DNA of 64,000 bases from Gracilimonas sp040117685 (GCF_040117685.2 NZ_JBEDYP020000002.1:1-64000); one strand, 5' to 3'; shown: positions 1-10,707, counted from the first letter of the stretch. Numbers and translations: made by a program. Notes: generated from the letters alone by a model not told the origin.

Positions 1-1151
<1,151 letters not shown>

Positions 1152-2138
1152 TCACTTTGGCGGGTAGTAGTTGATTCGGACTTTGTGGTATAAATCTTTG
1201 TAGAGATCTTTGTAGGTATCGGGCTGTAAAATGGTATCAAGTACGCCAGACTTGGTTACTTCTTTTGATTTAAAGCTTTCCGGATCGTCCAACACTTCCC
1301 CGTCACGATTTCCTAAAATATTGGTTGAGAACCATCCTTTAATACCCAGCATTCGCGTTTTGAAACCAGGGGCTAAAATGGTTTTCATCAGGGTTTGTCC
1401 GGTTTTAAAGTCTTTACCGGCAATAGGAACTCCCTTCTCTTCTGCCAGTTGAGTTAAAGCAGGGTTATCAGCCGACAAGTTTGGAGCACCGTTAGCATAA
1501 GGAACGCCTTCCATAATGGCTGCGTAGGCATAGAGCTGAGAAGGAGCAATCGCCTCGTCATTTTCTTCCAGTCCTTTTTCAAAGGCTTCAATCGACATAT
1601 GGCAAGCTGCCGGCGATTGATACACTTCGGTAGAACCACACCAAACCATGACGGCTCGGGATGCTCCGGTCTCTTTCATCCGGTTACGAATATCTTCGCG
1701 AAGCTGCTCGGCCAGGTCTTTCTTGGTTTTAAAGTCCTTCACATTAGGCCCGTCCAGCTTCTTCACATACTTTTGCTCAAAAGCGGCCGACATAGGCTCA
1801 ATACTTTTCAGAAAGTCCGCAATAGGGTCAATATCCTGAGGCTTCAACACATTGGCGTGAACGCAGGCATCATAAACGTTATCGGGCTTTACATCCCACC
1901 CACCGAATGTCAGGTCTTCTAAGTTGGCAAGTGGTAAAAAATCTTTGATGAGCGGATTTCTGTTCTCAGACCGAGCTCCTAAACGGATGGTCTGCATCTG
2001 GGTAAGTGAACCGATTGGTTTGGACAATCCTTTTCGGATAGATTCAACACCTGCGATAAAGGTGGTGGCAACGGCTCCCATTCCCGGAGTTAAAACTAAT
2101 AATTTCCCGTCTGCTGCTTTTGTGCTGTTATTTGACAT
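1152..2138 (-). CDS. Myo-inositol-1-phosphate synthase, 3'-truncated
   Basis: Inositol-3-phosphate synthase converts glucose-6-phosphate to inositol-3-phosphate using NAD, the first step toward inositol lipids or inositol-containing glycans. The 328 residues align in character with the N-terminal three quarters of the family. There is a glycine-rich GMGAVATT NAD-binding loop near residue 19, the segment AGKDFKTGQT near residue 240, and the catalytic-domain stretch NILGNRDGEVL followed by SKEVTKSGV. Family members are usually about 430-440 residues. This one stops at YYPPK, where homologues normally continue with a glycine-aspartate and roughly 100 more residues. No remnant of the missing part was found downstream in any frame. 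The break coincides with the edge of the odd low-complexity region, so an assembly join is more likely than a natural pseudogene. Confidence 0.85.
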   Translation of the reverse strand: MSNNSTKAADGKLLVLTPGMGAVATTFIAGVESIRKGLSKPIGSLTQMQTIRLGARSENRNPLIKDFLPLANLEDLTFGGWDVKPDNVYDACVHANVLKPQDIDPIADFLKSIEPMSAAFEQKYVKKLDGPNVKDFKTKKDLAEQLREDIRNRMKETGASRAVMVWCGSTEVYQSPAACHMSIEAFEKGLEENDEAIAPSQLYAYAAIMEGVPYANGAPNLSADNPALTQLAEEKGVPIAGKDFKTGQTLMKTILAPGFKTRMLGIKGWFSTNILGNRDGEVLDDPESFKSKEVTKSGVLDTILQPDTYKDLYKDLYHKVRINYYPPK

Positions 2139-2337
2139 TCGTAACTTTTTAGCTGAAAATTTTAATCCTTAAAGATAAAGAACTTGCTCAAGTTATGTTA
2201 GCACTTAATTAGTAATTCTCTAAGAATTTGATAACATCCCGGCTAATCCTTCATTTCAATTGCCTGAGCTACGCCCTATATTTGCTGACTCCATTTTTAC
2301 AAACAAAAGCGACAATCCCTGATGATTATTCAAGATA

Positions 2338-3774
2338 ATGAGTGAAAGTTCCTTTGCGCGAAGAGTAGCCTCCTCAGTGCTCTACAGTGGGGTTGGTTCG
2401 GTAACAGCACGTCTGCTGAATGCTGTGGCTCTTTTCTATACGCTTAAAGTTATTTCTGAGGAGCAGTTTGGGATTGCTGCACTTGCCCTCGCTTTTTTCA
2501 GTACCACCAAAGCCTTAACCGAACTGGGACTGGGAACTGCCCTGGTACAGGAAAAAAGAATCGGGCGCACACAAGTCGATTCGTTGTTCTGGATCAGCTT
2601 TCTGCTTTCGGTTGTTGTGTATGGAATTATTTATCTCGGTGCCCCTTTTGTTGCTTCTTTTTATGACACACCCGTGCTTTCTTCTATGATCCGGGTATAC
2701 ATGCTGGGTATCATCGCTTTCAGCTTTTATATGATATCAAGCAAGCTGATGATGCGCGACCTGGAATTCAAGAAGCTGGCCATCAGCGATAACGTGGCGC
2801 TGGCTTCATCGGCGGGTTTAATGATTTACCTGGCTTATACCGGGTGGGGAGCCTGGGCTATCATACTTGCTGAACTGGCAAATAAAGTGGGACAAATGGT
2901 GTTCTGCATGTTTTTCAAGCCTTACTTCCCCCGTTTTCATTACGATCACGGCAAGGTGAAACACCTCATCGAATTCGGAATGTTTACCACCGGCTCCAAC
3001 TTCTTTCAGAAATTTTATATGAACGCGGATTACCTGATCATCGGTAAATTCTTCTCCATGGAGCTGGTCGGGATATATTCTTTTGCCTATCGCCTGGTAT
3101 TTGATACCGTGAAGGAGCTTTCCAATGTAATTAACCGGGTTGCTTACCCTGCATTTGCCAAGCTGCAAAATCAGGTCCCTCGTCTTCGGAATTACTTCTT
3201 TACCATGTCGCGAGCTAGTATGCTTTTGGTGGGAACCGTCATGGTCATCATCGGCACGTATATAGACTGGTTCCTGCCCCTGGTGGGTTATGAAAAATGG
3301 ATGGATGCCGTTCCCTACATGAGAATATTCGTAGCCGTGGGAATCATTCAATGCCTGGTTACCCTGCTTCCAAAACTCATTAACGCTAAAGGCGAAGCCC
3401 GTTTCATTTTCTATTTCACCACAGCAAATGCCATTCTGTTACCTGTCGGATTCCTCATTGCTTCTCAAATAAGCATGATGGCTGTTGCTCTCGTTTGGCT
3501 GACCGTCTATCCACTGGTTTCCCTGGTCATCATTTACTTCGGGGCTAAGCTCACCGAGACCAACGTCTGGAGGTTTGGATTGAAGAGTATCTCAGCTTTC
3601 GCCACTCTTATCCCGCTGGCCGGCTTTGCCTATGCTGTCAGGTACGGCATCACTACCTTTTATGGAGAAGCTACCATTGGAGCGGTTGCATTGGCGGCCG
3701 CCTTTGTTTTCAGCGTCACGGCATCTGTCATCTGGTTTCGTGAGAAAGATGCCATACAGGCTATCCGCAAGTAA
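2338..3774 (+). CDS. MOP-superfamily polysaccharide flippase (Wzx-like)
   Basis: A 478-residue polytopic membrane protein with hydrophobic segments spread along its whole length, in the style of Wzx/RfbX and MurJ-like exporters. The N-terminus (VASSVLYSGVGSVTARLLNA) and the EEQFGIAALA segment near residue 41 are typical of the polysaccharide_synt branch. It is expected to flip undecaprenyl-linked oligosaccharide repeat units across the inner membrane. It faces two sulfotransferase genes and a CDP-glycerol transferase-like gene, which supports a surface-polysaccharide role. Its stop codon directly abuts the stop of the convergent sulfotransferase gene, with no intergenic terminator. Substrate is unknown. 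Confidence 0.85.
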   Translation: MSESSFARRVASSVLYSGVGSVTARLLNAVALFYTLKVISEEQFGIAALALAFFSTTKALTELGLGTALVQEKRIGRTQVDSLFWISFLLSVVVYGIIYLGAPFVASFYDTPVLSSMIRVYMLGIIAFSFYMISSKLMMRDLEFKKLAISDNVALASSAGLMIYLAYTGWGAWAIILAELANKVGQMVFCMFFKPYFPRFHYDHGKVKHLIEFGMFTTGSNFFQKFYMNADYLIIGKFFSMELVGIYSFAYRLVFDTVKELSNVINRVAYPAFAKLQNQVPRLRNYFFTMSRASMLLVGTVMVIIGTYIDWFLPLVGYEKWMDAVPYMRIFVAVGIIQCLVTLLPKLINAKGEARFIFYFTTANAILLPVGFLIASQISMMAVALVWLTVYPLVSLVIIYFGAKLTETNVWRFGLKSISAFATLIPLAGFAYAVRYGITTFYGEATIGAVALAAAFVFSVTASVIWFREKDAIQAIRK

Positions 3775-4671
3775 TCAGACCGTGAATTCGTAGTCTTTAA
3801 GGAAGTCGTATTTCTGACTGCGTTCTGCAACCTGATCAATCATCTCCTGTGGCCATTCAATCTTGGTGCGGCTCTTGGAAGGAGAATCAAATACTTTGGC
3901 TGCTGCTGCTTTGATGTAATCCTCATGCGGCTCAACCCCTAAAAATTCTACAAGCGTACGGAGTGTTTTCTCTGAATCCGAAATGAACTCTTCGTGGGTA
4001 AGCTCACACCACTCATTTTCAGCTACTTCTGATTTAAGTTTGGCATTCGCCTCCACCCTCTTAAAGTAACTGTCGATGGCCTCTTGCAGGCTTGGCTGTA
4101 CCGACCATTTTCTTTTATGCGTAGCTATGTTATCCAAAGGATGGCGTACAATATGAATCAGTTTGATCGGAAGCTGAACTTCTTTCCTGAGCTTCTCAAT
4201 GATGTCCGGTTTGGCTTGCAGGTGCCGGGATGAACCTCCGCCTTTTTTATCCCCAATGACCTTCAGGTTTCGAAACCGTCCCTGCCACAACCCTTCGATG
4301 GCGTAATCATAGCCGGTCCATTCGCGTCCTTTTCCGGTAAAAACCTTGTCTTTATGGAGAATCAGGCTGAAAATCTGTTCCCGGCTGAATCCGGCTCTCA
4401 GGTAGCGCAATGCATCCAGTTCATGGGAAATAACCACATCCGGGTGAGCGTCTAATAAAGAACCAACCAGTGTGTGTCCGCTGCGGGGGTAGCCAACGAA
4501 CATGCAGTAGCACTCAATCTCATCATAATCCCACTTAAAGTGTGAGTTCATGATTTTACTTTTCACATAATCCCAGGGCATCCCAAGATCTGCACGGAGA
4601 TCTCTGCGTTCGAAGCCAAGTACATCTGATAAAGCGGTTATTTGTTCACCAACTTTTTTGAATACCGCCAT
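3775..4671 (-). CDS. PAPS-dependent sulfotransferase family protein (copy 1)
   Basis: A 298-residue cytosolic enzyme expected to transfer sulfate from PAPS to a carbohydrate or small molecule. The 5'-phosphosulfate-binding loop is YPRSGHT (residues 61-67), followed by LLDAHPDVV. The 3'-phosphate-binding segment is seen as HIVRHPLDNIATH near residue 175. Length fits bacterial Sulfotransfer family members. It is followed on the same strand by the flippase's convergent end and preceded by a second, divergent sulfotransferase gene with a 32-bp gap, so the two are probably co-transcribed. The neighbourhood suggests a capsule or exopolysaccharide acceptor; that is inference, since acceptor specificity cannot be read from the sequence. 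Confidence 0.85.
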   Translation of the reverse strand: MAVFKKVGEQITALSDVLGFERRDLRADLGMPWDYVKSKIMNSHFKWDYDEIECYCMFVGYPRSGHTLVGSLLDAHPDVVISHELDALRYLRAGFSREQIFSLILHKDKVFTGKGREWTGYDYAIEGLWQGRFRNLKVIGDKKGGGSSRHLQAKPDIIEKLRKEVQLPIKLIHIVRHPLDNIATHKRKWSVQPSLQEAIDSYFKRVEANAKLKSEVAENEWCELTHEEFISDSEKTLRTLVEFLGVEPHEDYIKAAAAKVFDSPSKSRTKIEWPQEMIDQVAERSQKYDFLKDYEFTV

Positions 4672-4703
4672 TTTCTTACCTAACTATCTGTTTTTTATTC
4701 GAA

Positions 4704-5699
4704 TTAAAATTTGTTTGGATCCGTATAACCTTCCTTGCGGGCACCGGTTAAAGTGGCCCGAATTGAACGGCTGAAATCTAAGCATTGATAGAACAAGTTT
4801 TTGGAAAAGGACAAGGAATATTCACTTTTCCGGTATCCCATCTCTTCCAGCTTAGAACCGGCTGTACTTTCGACCAATGCAATCTGCCATGGTTTCAATG
4901 CCGACTTCCATTCTTCATTTTTGTTTTTTTGAATGGGTTTAAGGGTTCCCTTTTTCCAGGCTTTCTCACCTTCAGCGAACCCTTTTTCTTCCCTGTTGTA
5001 ATACTCCATCATCTCCGGCTGAAAGTCCACTCCCAGAAAAACACAAATCCGCTTCAGCATTCCCTCAGAGTCTTCGATCAAATCCTGGTAGCGAAGCATC
5101 ATGTATTGATCTTCGGGTAATTCGTTCTGTAGCTTCTGGTGCATCTCCACATATTCCCGCCAGCGTCGTGTTGTCACAAAAACGGAAGGAGAACCAAAAT
5201 GAGCCTTTATCTCTGACCAGGCTGCTGCACGGGGATCGCGGAACATCGAAATTATTCTGGCCTTCGGATAGGCCTTAAGAATATCTCGAACCTGCATTAT
5301 ATGCCGGGGCGTTTTCTCCCCAACTATATTTTTATCTCTTTCCTTCCGGTACATGGATAACTGCAGGTTAAAAAGATCGGAAGGTTTGTTGATCTCTAAT
5401 TCTTCCGACAGATTCAGTACTTTTTCTTTTTTCAGTCCAAGATCCCTGATTCGTGTTTTCTGATCATACCAAAAATCAAAAAGTTGTTTCCGGAAAGCTT
5501 CTTTATCCCCGCTTTTGTCATACTTTTGTTCGAGCACTGTAGCGGATTGAAAGAAATGGGTTTCCGGCGGAATTACAATTTCCCGGTGCGAACTGAGCAT
5601 ACTTTGTAGCAAGGTTGACCCGGACCGGCTGGTACCCACGATAAAAAATATTCGGTCTTTGGTTTGCTGAAGGTCACTTTGTGTGATCTGAATACTCAA
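4704..5699 (-). CDS. PAPS-dependent sulfotransferase family protein (copy 2)
   Basis: A 331-residue sulfotransferase, only distantly similar to its neighbour. The phosphosulfate loop is GTSRSGSTLL (about residues 22-31), and ISMFRDPRAAAWSE near residue 150 is the 3'-phosphate-binding strand-helix. The start shown is a TTG; no ATG lies between it and the P-loop, so a TTG or other non-ATG start is likely. It sits in a minus-strand run with the CDP-glycerol transferase-like gene upstream and the first sulfotransferase downstream. Two unlike sulfotransferases side by side suggest two sulfation positions or two acceptors in the same surface glycan (inference). Confidence 0.85.
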   Translation of the reverse strand: MSIQITQSDLQQTKDRIFFIVGTSRSGSTLLQSMLSSHREIVIPPETHFFQSATVLEQKYDKSGDKEAFRKQLFDFWYDQKTRIRDLGLKKEKVLNLSEELEINKPSDLFNLQLSMYRKERDKNIVGEKTPRHIMQVRDILKAYPKARIISMFRDPRAAAWSEIKAHFGSPSVFVTTRRWREYVEMHQKLQNELPEDQYMMLRYQDLIEDSEGMLKRICVFLGVDFQPEMMEYYNREEKGFAEGEKAWKKGTLKPIQKNKNEEWKSALKPWQIALVESTAGSKLEEMGYRKSEYSLSFSKNLFYQCLDFSRSIRATLTGARKEGYTDPNKF

Positions 5700-5727
5700 G
5701 GGCTGATGGTGTGATTCATAGTTGAAC

Positions 5728-6903
5728 TCAGTTCTCTTCTTCTACAAGATCTTTTATGGTATTCCAGATTCGCTCACAGTTTTTACCATCGGCCGAAAGC
5801 ATGTGCTTATCTAAGTATTCGCGGGCTTTTTCTGCACAGCAATCCGGGTTTTCCAGCCCCTTTTGAATTTGATCCATCATGGCATCAAAGTTACGGGCCA
5901 GCATCCCTCCATTTTCTTCAGGGTCGTACTTCCAGATAAATTTTATGGAATCCACTTTTTTCTTTCGAATACCGAACAGGGTTTTGTTCAGCCACATAAA
6001 CGACTCATCCTTACTTTTTACAGGATAGATGTGAACCGTTGGCCGTTGCGTTGCATAAAACAGGTTCGCAATGCTGCTGAAATTTGTAACCATAATATCC
6101 GCTACCTGCAGGTCCAGAAAATTATCGGGATGATGATCCTTAAACTTCAGAACGATGTTGTCGTACTTAGTTTCCAGGCTCTGGAGGAATTCAAGATAAT
6201 GATGTTCAAACCGGTACGAATCGTGCAGCCGCAGAATTACATTTACCTGCTTTTCATTGAGGTCCGTAAGCAGCCGGTTGAATAGCTTATCCTCATCTCC
6301 CCAATGTGAAAAAACCTCTCCGTAATGCCAGGTTGGGGCAATCAATACGGTTTTCCTGTTTACCACATCAAAAGGGTAATAGGGCTGCAAATCCTCTTTC
6401 GGTACATCTTTCTGGAGATAATCGTGGCTGGCCGACCCAAGGTTAATGCAATTTTCGGGATGAAACCCACTCACTTCCGTCCGGTGTTTAAAATCGACTT
6501 TCCCAAAACTGGCCCATTTGATATCCGGGTTGGGCTCTTTCATGGTGCCCCAGGTCAGCTTAATATTGCGGTGAAGCCATTTGAATTCTTCTTCATCATT
6601 GGGCCCCTTCCAGCCGTAGCCGTGCCACAGTATCAATGCTTTGGGACTGAGCTTTCTAAGCGGAATGTTGTTATCCATAATGGTGATATCCGGATCGAAG
6701 CCCTTAATGCCCCGAATAAGTGCCATCTTGTTGGAATCGTACAGCTCAACATCAATATCCCAAAAATCGAATATTCCTTCCTGCTTAAACTTTTCTGCAT
6801 CATCCAGCAACACTTTCACTTCCGAGTCGGTTTCTTCCGTGAGATACTTGGTAAAGCTCAGTAAGTCGGCACCAAAGGTGGTGGCGTAGATCAATACTTT
6901 CAT
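5728..6903 (-). CDS. CDP-glycerol glycerophosphotransferase-like (TagB/TagF-type) enzyme
   Basis: The 391 residues match the Glyphos_transf architecture: a variable N-terminal half, then ILWHGYGWKG (near residue 90), APTWHYGEV (near 190), a central RLHDSYRF and the C-terminal TNFSSIANLFYATQRP (near 275), which is the conserved UDP/CDP-binding region. Such enzymes add glycerol-phosphate, ribitol-phosphate or related polyol-phosphates to glycans. In a Gram-negative genome this points to a phosphopolyol-decorated capsule or O-antigen rather than teichoic acid. It is the first gene of the minus-strand run with the two sulfotransferases, 28 bp upstream of the next. Donor (CDP-glycerol or another CDP-polyol) cannot be told from sequence. 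Confidence 0.75.
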   Translation of the reverse strand: MKVLIYATTFGADLLSFTKYLTEETDSEVKVLLDDAEKFKQEGIFDFWDIDVELYDSNKMALIRGIKGFDPDITIMDNNIPLRKLSPKALILWHGYGWKGPNDEEEFKWLHRNIKLTWGTMKEPNPDIKWASFGKVDFKHRTEVSGFHPENCINLGSASHDYLQKDVPKEDLQPYYPFDVVNRKTVLIAPTWHYGEVFSHWGDEDKLFNRLLTDLNEKQVNVILRLHDSYRFEHHYLEFLQSLETKYDNIVLKFKDHHPDNFLDLQVADIMVTNFSSIANLFYATQRPTVHIYPVKSKDESFMWLNKTLFGIRKKKVDSIKFIWKYDPEENGGMLARNFDAMMDQIQKGLENPDCCAEKAREYLDKHMLSADGKNCERIWNTIKDLVEEEN

Positions 6904-6935
6904 AAATTGATTCTCAGCCGATTGTATTTAAATTT

Positions 6936-8486
6936 TCAGTTACTGCCATATAGCCCAAACCTAACGCCCGCTTTAAATATCGTTACCAACCTGCTGCGGG
7001 TTACCCCGCTTACATTGTTGTAATTAGCAATATGATTATATCCTGTATCCAGTTCAAACCAAAAGTTTGAGGAGGGCTGATAAAGCACATGCAGGCCGCC
7101 CCGAACTGTGTTTTCTACCTGTCCGGTTAGTATAATATCAATCACGCTGCCATCCAGGTTTTCTCTGTTAAATTCCTGATTGATAACCTGTTCACCTTTC
7201 ATGTAATACGTCAGGTAAGGAGCTACTTTTAATCCCCTGAGATGCTGATCCAGGTAAAGTTCAGGATATGCTTTAATCTTTATATAATCATTAGTCGGAG
7301 TAGCTATGCCCCTGTTCATGTACAAATAGCGCCCTTCTGCTAAATCCGTGTTATAGGTTTGATACGCTACAGCTTCAAATTCAAGGTTCAAATCCGCACT
7401 GGTGTTTGTAAGAGCATAATTAAGGGAACTCAGGAAGGTAAAGGTGAAGGGCTCGTCTTTATCTTCGGTGTGTTGAAAATCATCGATCAGCAACTGACTA
7501 TTCAGGGTCATATTGCTGAATTGAGCCCAAATCATTCCCCCTAATAACAGGTTATTTGTTTCATCCCAGGGAATATTGTCGGAAACAAATACATGCATCA
7601 GCAGCGGGTTGCTGTATTTCAAAGAGAGTCCGGTATTATGGCCGGAATAAAGTATGGCTTCAAAAAAGCTAAGCCGAAAGTTTTTGGTTGGATGGAAATT
7701 CAGCCGATGCATCGAGATAAACCGATTCTTATCGTCCGGATCTTCGGTGGTTCGTTCAACGAAAGTGCCATCCCCGGAAATATCATTTAACTCTCCGATG
7801 ATACTTTGAAATGAGAAATACTTCCCCGACAAGCTGAACGTCAGATTATCGAAAGAACGAGCATTCGTACTGATGATGGAAGAGGCTTCTCCGTATTTCC
7901 CCCAATGGTGATTATAGCGGCCCAGCATAATCTTTATCCCGTCTTTCTGATACCCCAGGTAAGAATCTTCAGCCCGGATATACAATCGTTTTGCCGCATC
8001 AAACCCATCAGGGTCCTGGTCGTAGTAATAATCGTGGCGGAAAGAAAGCTGACCGGCAAAGTTCCCCTTTTCCATGTACCCGGTAACCGTGGCAGCAGGA
8101 TATATATACAGATCCTGATTCAGGGGATCTACCACATCTAGCCGTTCGGTATCACTCAGCACGGGTGAAGGGGAAAACTCAAATCCTATTTCGTTATCAT
8201 CACTCTGATTTAGCTCTACCCTTTCCTTTATCAGGTTCAACCAAACCTTCTCATTATGAGATAAGTGTTCTTCATTTATCCGGCTTATAGATTGCTTTAC
8301 CTCTCCGTATGAATAAGGAAGCATGGTTGGGTCAAGATCCAGCATTTTGCCACGGTGCTGCAGTCGTTGGATGTATTCGTAGGAATAGTCTGAAAGAGTC
8401 AATACCCTGCCATCCTGAGCATATAGGCTTACAACAAGCAAAGAAAGAAACTTGGTGAGAAGAGCACCTTTTAATTTGTTGAGCAT
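6936..8486 (-). CDS. Wzi-like capsule-assembly outer-membrane beta-barrel protein
   Basis: A 516-residue exported protein with a hydrophobic signal segment (FLSLLVVSLYAQ, cleavage near residue 24) and a body of alternating aromatic/polar strands (for example HHWGKYGEA, NRFISMHRLNF, GGLHVLYQPSSNFWFELD), ending in a barrel-like strand. The N-terminal ESL-type helical region and the HHWG segment resemble the capsule assembly protein Wzi family, which holds capsule at the outer membrane. An in-frame TTG lies one codon upstream; the ATG at 8486 is preferred. It lies 32 bp upstream of the CDP-glycerol transferase-like gene on the same strand, supporting a capsule locus. Confidence 0.65.
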   Translation of the reverse strand: MLNKLKGALLTKFLSLLVVSLYAQDGRVLTLSDYSYEYIQRLQHRGKMLDLDPTMLPYSYGEVKQSISRINEEHLSHNEKVWLNLIKERVELNQSDDNEIGFEFSPSPVLSDTERLDVVDPLNQDLYIYPAATVTGYMEKGNFAGQLSFRHDYYYDQDPDGFDAAKRLYIRAEDSYLGYQKDGIKIMLGRYNHHWGKYGEASSIISTNARSFDNLTFSLSGKYFSFQSIIGELNDISGDGTFVERTTEDPDDKNRFISMHRLNFHPTKNFRLSFFEAILYSGHNTGLSLKYSNPLLMHVFVSDNIPWDETNNLLLGGMIWAQFSNMTLNSQLLIDDFQHTEDKDEPFTFTFLSSLNYALTNTSADLNLEFEAVAYQTYNTDLAEGRYLYMNRGIATPTNDYIKIKAYPELYLDQHLRGLKVAPYLTYYMKGEQVINQEFNRENLDGSVIDIILTGQVENTVRGGLHVLYQPSSNFWFELDTGYNHIANYNNVSGVTRSRLVTIFKAGVRFGLYGSN

Positions 8487-8622
8487 CAATAAATTAGGTA
8501 ATGAATCTTTTGAACAGACTAAGTTAAATTACTCAAGAGTTTTTATGAAATGTATTTTTGGACCCTGCAGATTGTATGGCTTTGATACGACTGAAGCTGT
8601 TTATACCTACCCTTTCAGTTAA

Positions 8623-9216
8623 TTAAGCCCGGGCTGCCCTTTTTCTTAAGCTTTCCAATAACGGTTCAAAACCTCTTTGATTGATAATGCGCTGAAACTG
8701 ACGATTGTATGATGAAGCCGTAGATACATCATCAATTTCCATATCCACAATTACCCACTGTCCGTCCTGATACTCCATCTCATAATTAACCGGTGTACGC
8801 ACATTTTCGAGCTGAGCGAGTGTTTCCACACGAGCTTCATCACCTTCTACCTGAATATCCTGATAGGTGACTTTTGCCCGATATATATCCAGCTTATTCA
8901 AAGACTGATCTCTCACGATGGTGGCAAATAGGTCAACGAATTCGGTTCTCTTGTCTGTTGAAATGGTATCGTAGGTTTCTTCAAGAGCTTCTTTGGCCAT
9001 GGCTTCGAAGTTGATCACCCCGTTAATAATCTCTTTTAACTGCTGGCGCTGTTCATCGGTATATTCTGTGCCTTCCGGACCCACCAACTCTTTAATTTGT
9101 TCATCTCGTTCTTCCAAAAGCGAGCGTATATCTTCTGCTGTTTGTTGAGCAACCGCCGTTGACGTTAAAAATACACCTAATAGAATTACTTTAATGACCG
9201 TTTTTAACATATGCAT
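8623..9216 (-). CDS. MlaC-type periplasmic phospholipid-binding protein
   Basis: A 197-residue secreted protein with a signal peptide (LLGVFLTSTAVAQQ) and the MlaC/Ttg2D fold signature: INFEAMAKEAL near residue 70, then TEFVDLFATIVRDQSLNKLDIY and a C-terminal beta-rich half ending QFQRIINQRGFEPLLESL. MlaC shuttles phospholipid between outer and inner membranes. No mlaD, mlaE or mlaF gene is adjacent. Instead it follows a TolC-family gene by 8 bp on the same strand, so the two probably form an operon, as in loci where mlaC-like genes pair with efflux components. Confidence 0.85.
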   Translation of the reverse strand: MHMLKTVIKVILLGVFLTSTAVAQQTAEDIRSLLEERDEQIKELVGPEGTEYTDEQRQQLKEIINGVINFEAMAKEALEETYDTISTDKRTEFVDLFATIVRDQSLNKLDIYRAKVTYQDIQVEGDEARVETLAQLENVRTPVNYEMEYQDGQWVIVDMEIDDVSTASSYNRQFQRIINQRGFEPLLESLRKRAARA

Positions 9217-9224
9217 TGTCTGAA

Positions 9225-10610
9225 TCAGTTTGTTATTAGCGTAGTTAACGGAATTCCTGCCGATTTATTCAGTTTTGCGAGTGATGAATTATACTCAAAA
9301 ATACGCTGCTTTAGTTGAAGCTTAAGCTCCAGTTCTTTGCGCATGGCATCGATCAGGTCTTTCACTTCACCCATACCAAAATCGTAGTCCAGTTGTTCCT
9401 GCCTCAGCCATCTCTTGGAGGTTACCAGCGCCTCATCGGTCTGTTCTACTTTTACATCCGCCAGAGATGCTTGCCGGTAATGGTTGTTAACCTCAAGCAG
9501 TATTCCATCTTTAGCTGCATCCTGTGCGTATGAAGCCTGTTTAAGTTTAATTTTACTTCGTTCGATATTAGCCCGGATGGAGAAAAAGTTGAGCTTTTGC
9601 CGGATCGTGAATCCAAATCCACCTGTAAAAAGGTTGGTACTATTCTGAATAAAAGGGTTCGACTGTCTTGGACGATTAGGTGTATTGGCAAAATTTACAT
9701 AACCAGCCAGGTACAATCCGGGCAAATTCTGTTTCTTAAGAGAAGTGATATAGGTTTCAGTAGCTTCCTCTCCTGCTTTCAGGGCCTTAAGTTCAGCGCG
9801 GTTATTAAATGCAGCGTTTTGATAAAAATCGACCGGTTCAATATTGGCACCCACCGGATCAAGAAACCTGACCTGAGGCTCAAACACATTACCCTGTTCG
9901 TTTCGAAGCACATAATTCCAGGTTTCTTTTACGAAGTTCATATTCTCGTGAACTTCTGCCTTCTGAATTTCAAACTCCGATTTATAGATCTCAAACTTGA
10001 AAACCTCAGATTCATCCAGGCTGCTATCTCCCTCTTCTTTCATTTCGTTGATCTGTCGCTCAATCTGATTCACCTTACCCTGAGCTTCTTCCAGCAACCG
10101 TTCAATTTCCATAGCCAATACATAGCTGAAATATAAGTCGAACAGTCTTAATTCCAGATCGGCTTGCTTAGCATCGAAACTATACTGAGCAGCTTCAGCT
10201 CCCAGTTTTGCGGCTTCAACTGCCTTATTGATAGCACCCCAGGTAAATACCGGCTGTACCGCTGATAGCTGAAACTTTGTGTATATGGCCCAATCATTCC
10301 AGTTATTACGGAGGTTGGGATCCAGGTAATACTCATCTTCCTGCAGATCCGTTCTGTCACTTTCTATACCCGGAACGAGTCCATGCTGTGTATCTAACCT
10401 CAAATTTGGAACAATGCGCTGTGCTTTCGCCTGCTTAATCTGGTTCTCAGCAATTTCCACATCCTGTTGCTGATACTTGATCTGCCCTGAATTATCCAAA
10501 GCCCTATTCAGAAAGGTATTAAAATCAATTTGAAGAGTATCCTGAGCAACACTCATTGAGCTGAAGGCAAACAAGAAAGTAATAAGCGATAAAAGAATTC
10601 GTGCTGTCAT
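9225..10610 (-). CDS. TolC-family outer-membrane efflux protein
   Basis: A 461-residue exported protein with a signal peptide (LLSLITFLFAFSSMSVAQ) and the two-fold repeated long coiled-coil helices of outer-membrane efflux proteins. Sequences such as LEEAQGKVNQIERQINEMKEEGDSSL (heptad-rich) and ERSKIKLKQASYAQDAAKDG are the periplasmic helices, and LYLAGYVNF and GGFGFTIRQKLNFF are beta-barrel strands. It would form a trimeric exit duct with an unidentified inner-membrane pump. No membrane-fusion protein or pump gene is adjacent; the mlaC-like gene follows 8 bp downstream. Confidence 0.85.
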   Translation of the reverse strand: MTARILLSLITFLFAFSSMSVAQDTLQIDFNTFLNRALDNSGQIKYQQQDVEIAENQIKQAKAQRIVPNLRLDTQHGLVPGIESDRTDLQEDEYYLDPNLRNNWNDWAIYTKFQLSAVQPVFTWGAINKAVEAAKLGAEAAQYSFDAKQADLELRLFDLYFSYVLAMEIERLLEEAQGKVNQIERQINEMKEEGDSSLDESEVFKFEIYKSEFEIQKAEVHENMNFVKETWNYVLRNEQGNVFEPQVRFLDPVGANIEPVDFYQNAAFNNRAELKALKAGEEATETYITSLKKQNLPGLYLAGYVNFANTPNRPRQSNPFIQNSTNLFTGGFGFTIRQKLNFFSIRANIERSKIKLKQASYAQDAAKDGILLEVNNHYRQASLADVKVEQTDEALVTSKRWLRQEQLDYDFGMGEVKDLIDAMRKELELKLQLKQRIFEYNSSLAKLNKSAGIPLTTLITN

Positions 10611-10679
10611 ATTAATTTGTTGGTTTGAGGCGTAAACGCATGCACGATGATATTATTTAAAACCCATTATATAAAACAG

Positions 10680-10703
10680 AAATAGCCCCAAAAGGGGCTA
10701 TTT
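10680..10703 (-). terminator. Hairpin terminator after tRNA-Ser / atp block
   Basis: A perfect 10-bp stem, AAATAGCCCC (10680-10689) with GGGGCTATTT (10694-10703), closed by an AAAA loop. It lies 4 bp beyond the 3' end of the tRNA and at the end of the long guaB-to-atpG block. The tail after the stem on the minus strand is only moderately T-rich, so termination efficiency is uncertain; the symmetry would also let it insulate the downstream TolC gene. Confidence 0.8.
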
Positions 10704-10707
10704 ATTG

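Noticed and set aside
10620..10680. Promoter for the TolC-family gene
   Set aside because: AT-rich sequence is present, but neither a sigma-70 pair nor a Bacteroidota-type TTTG/TAnnTTTG pair at proper spacing could be fixed.
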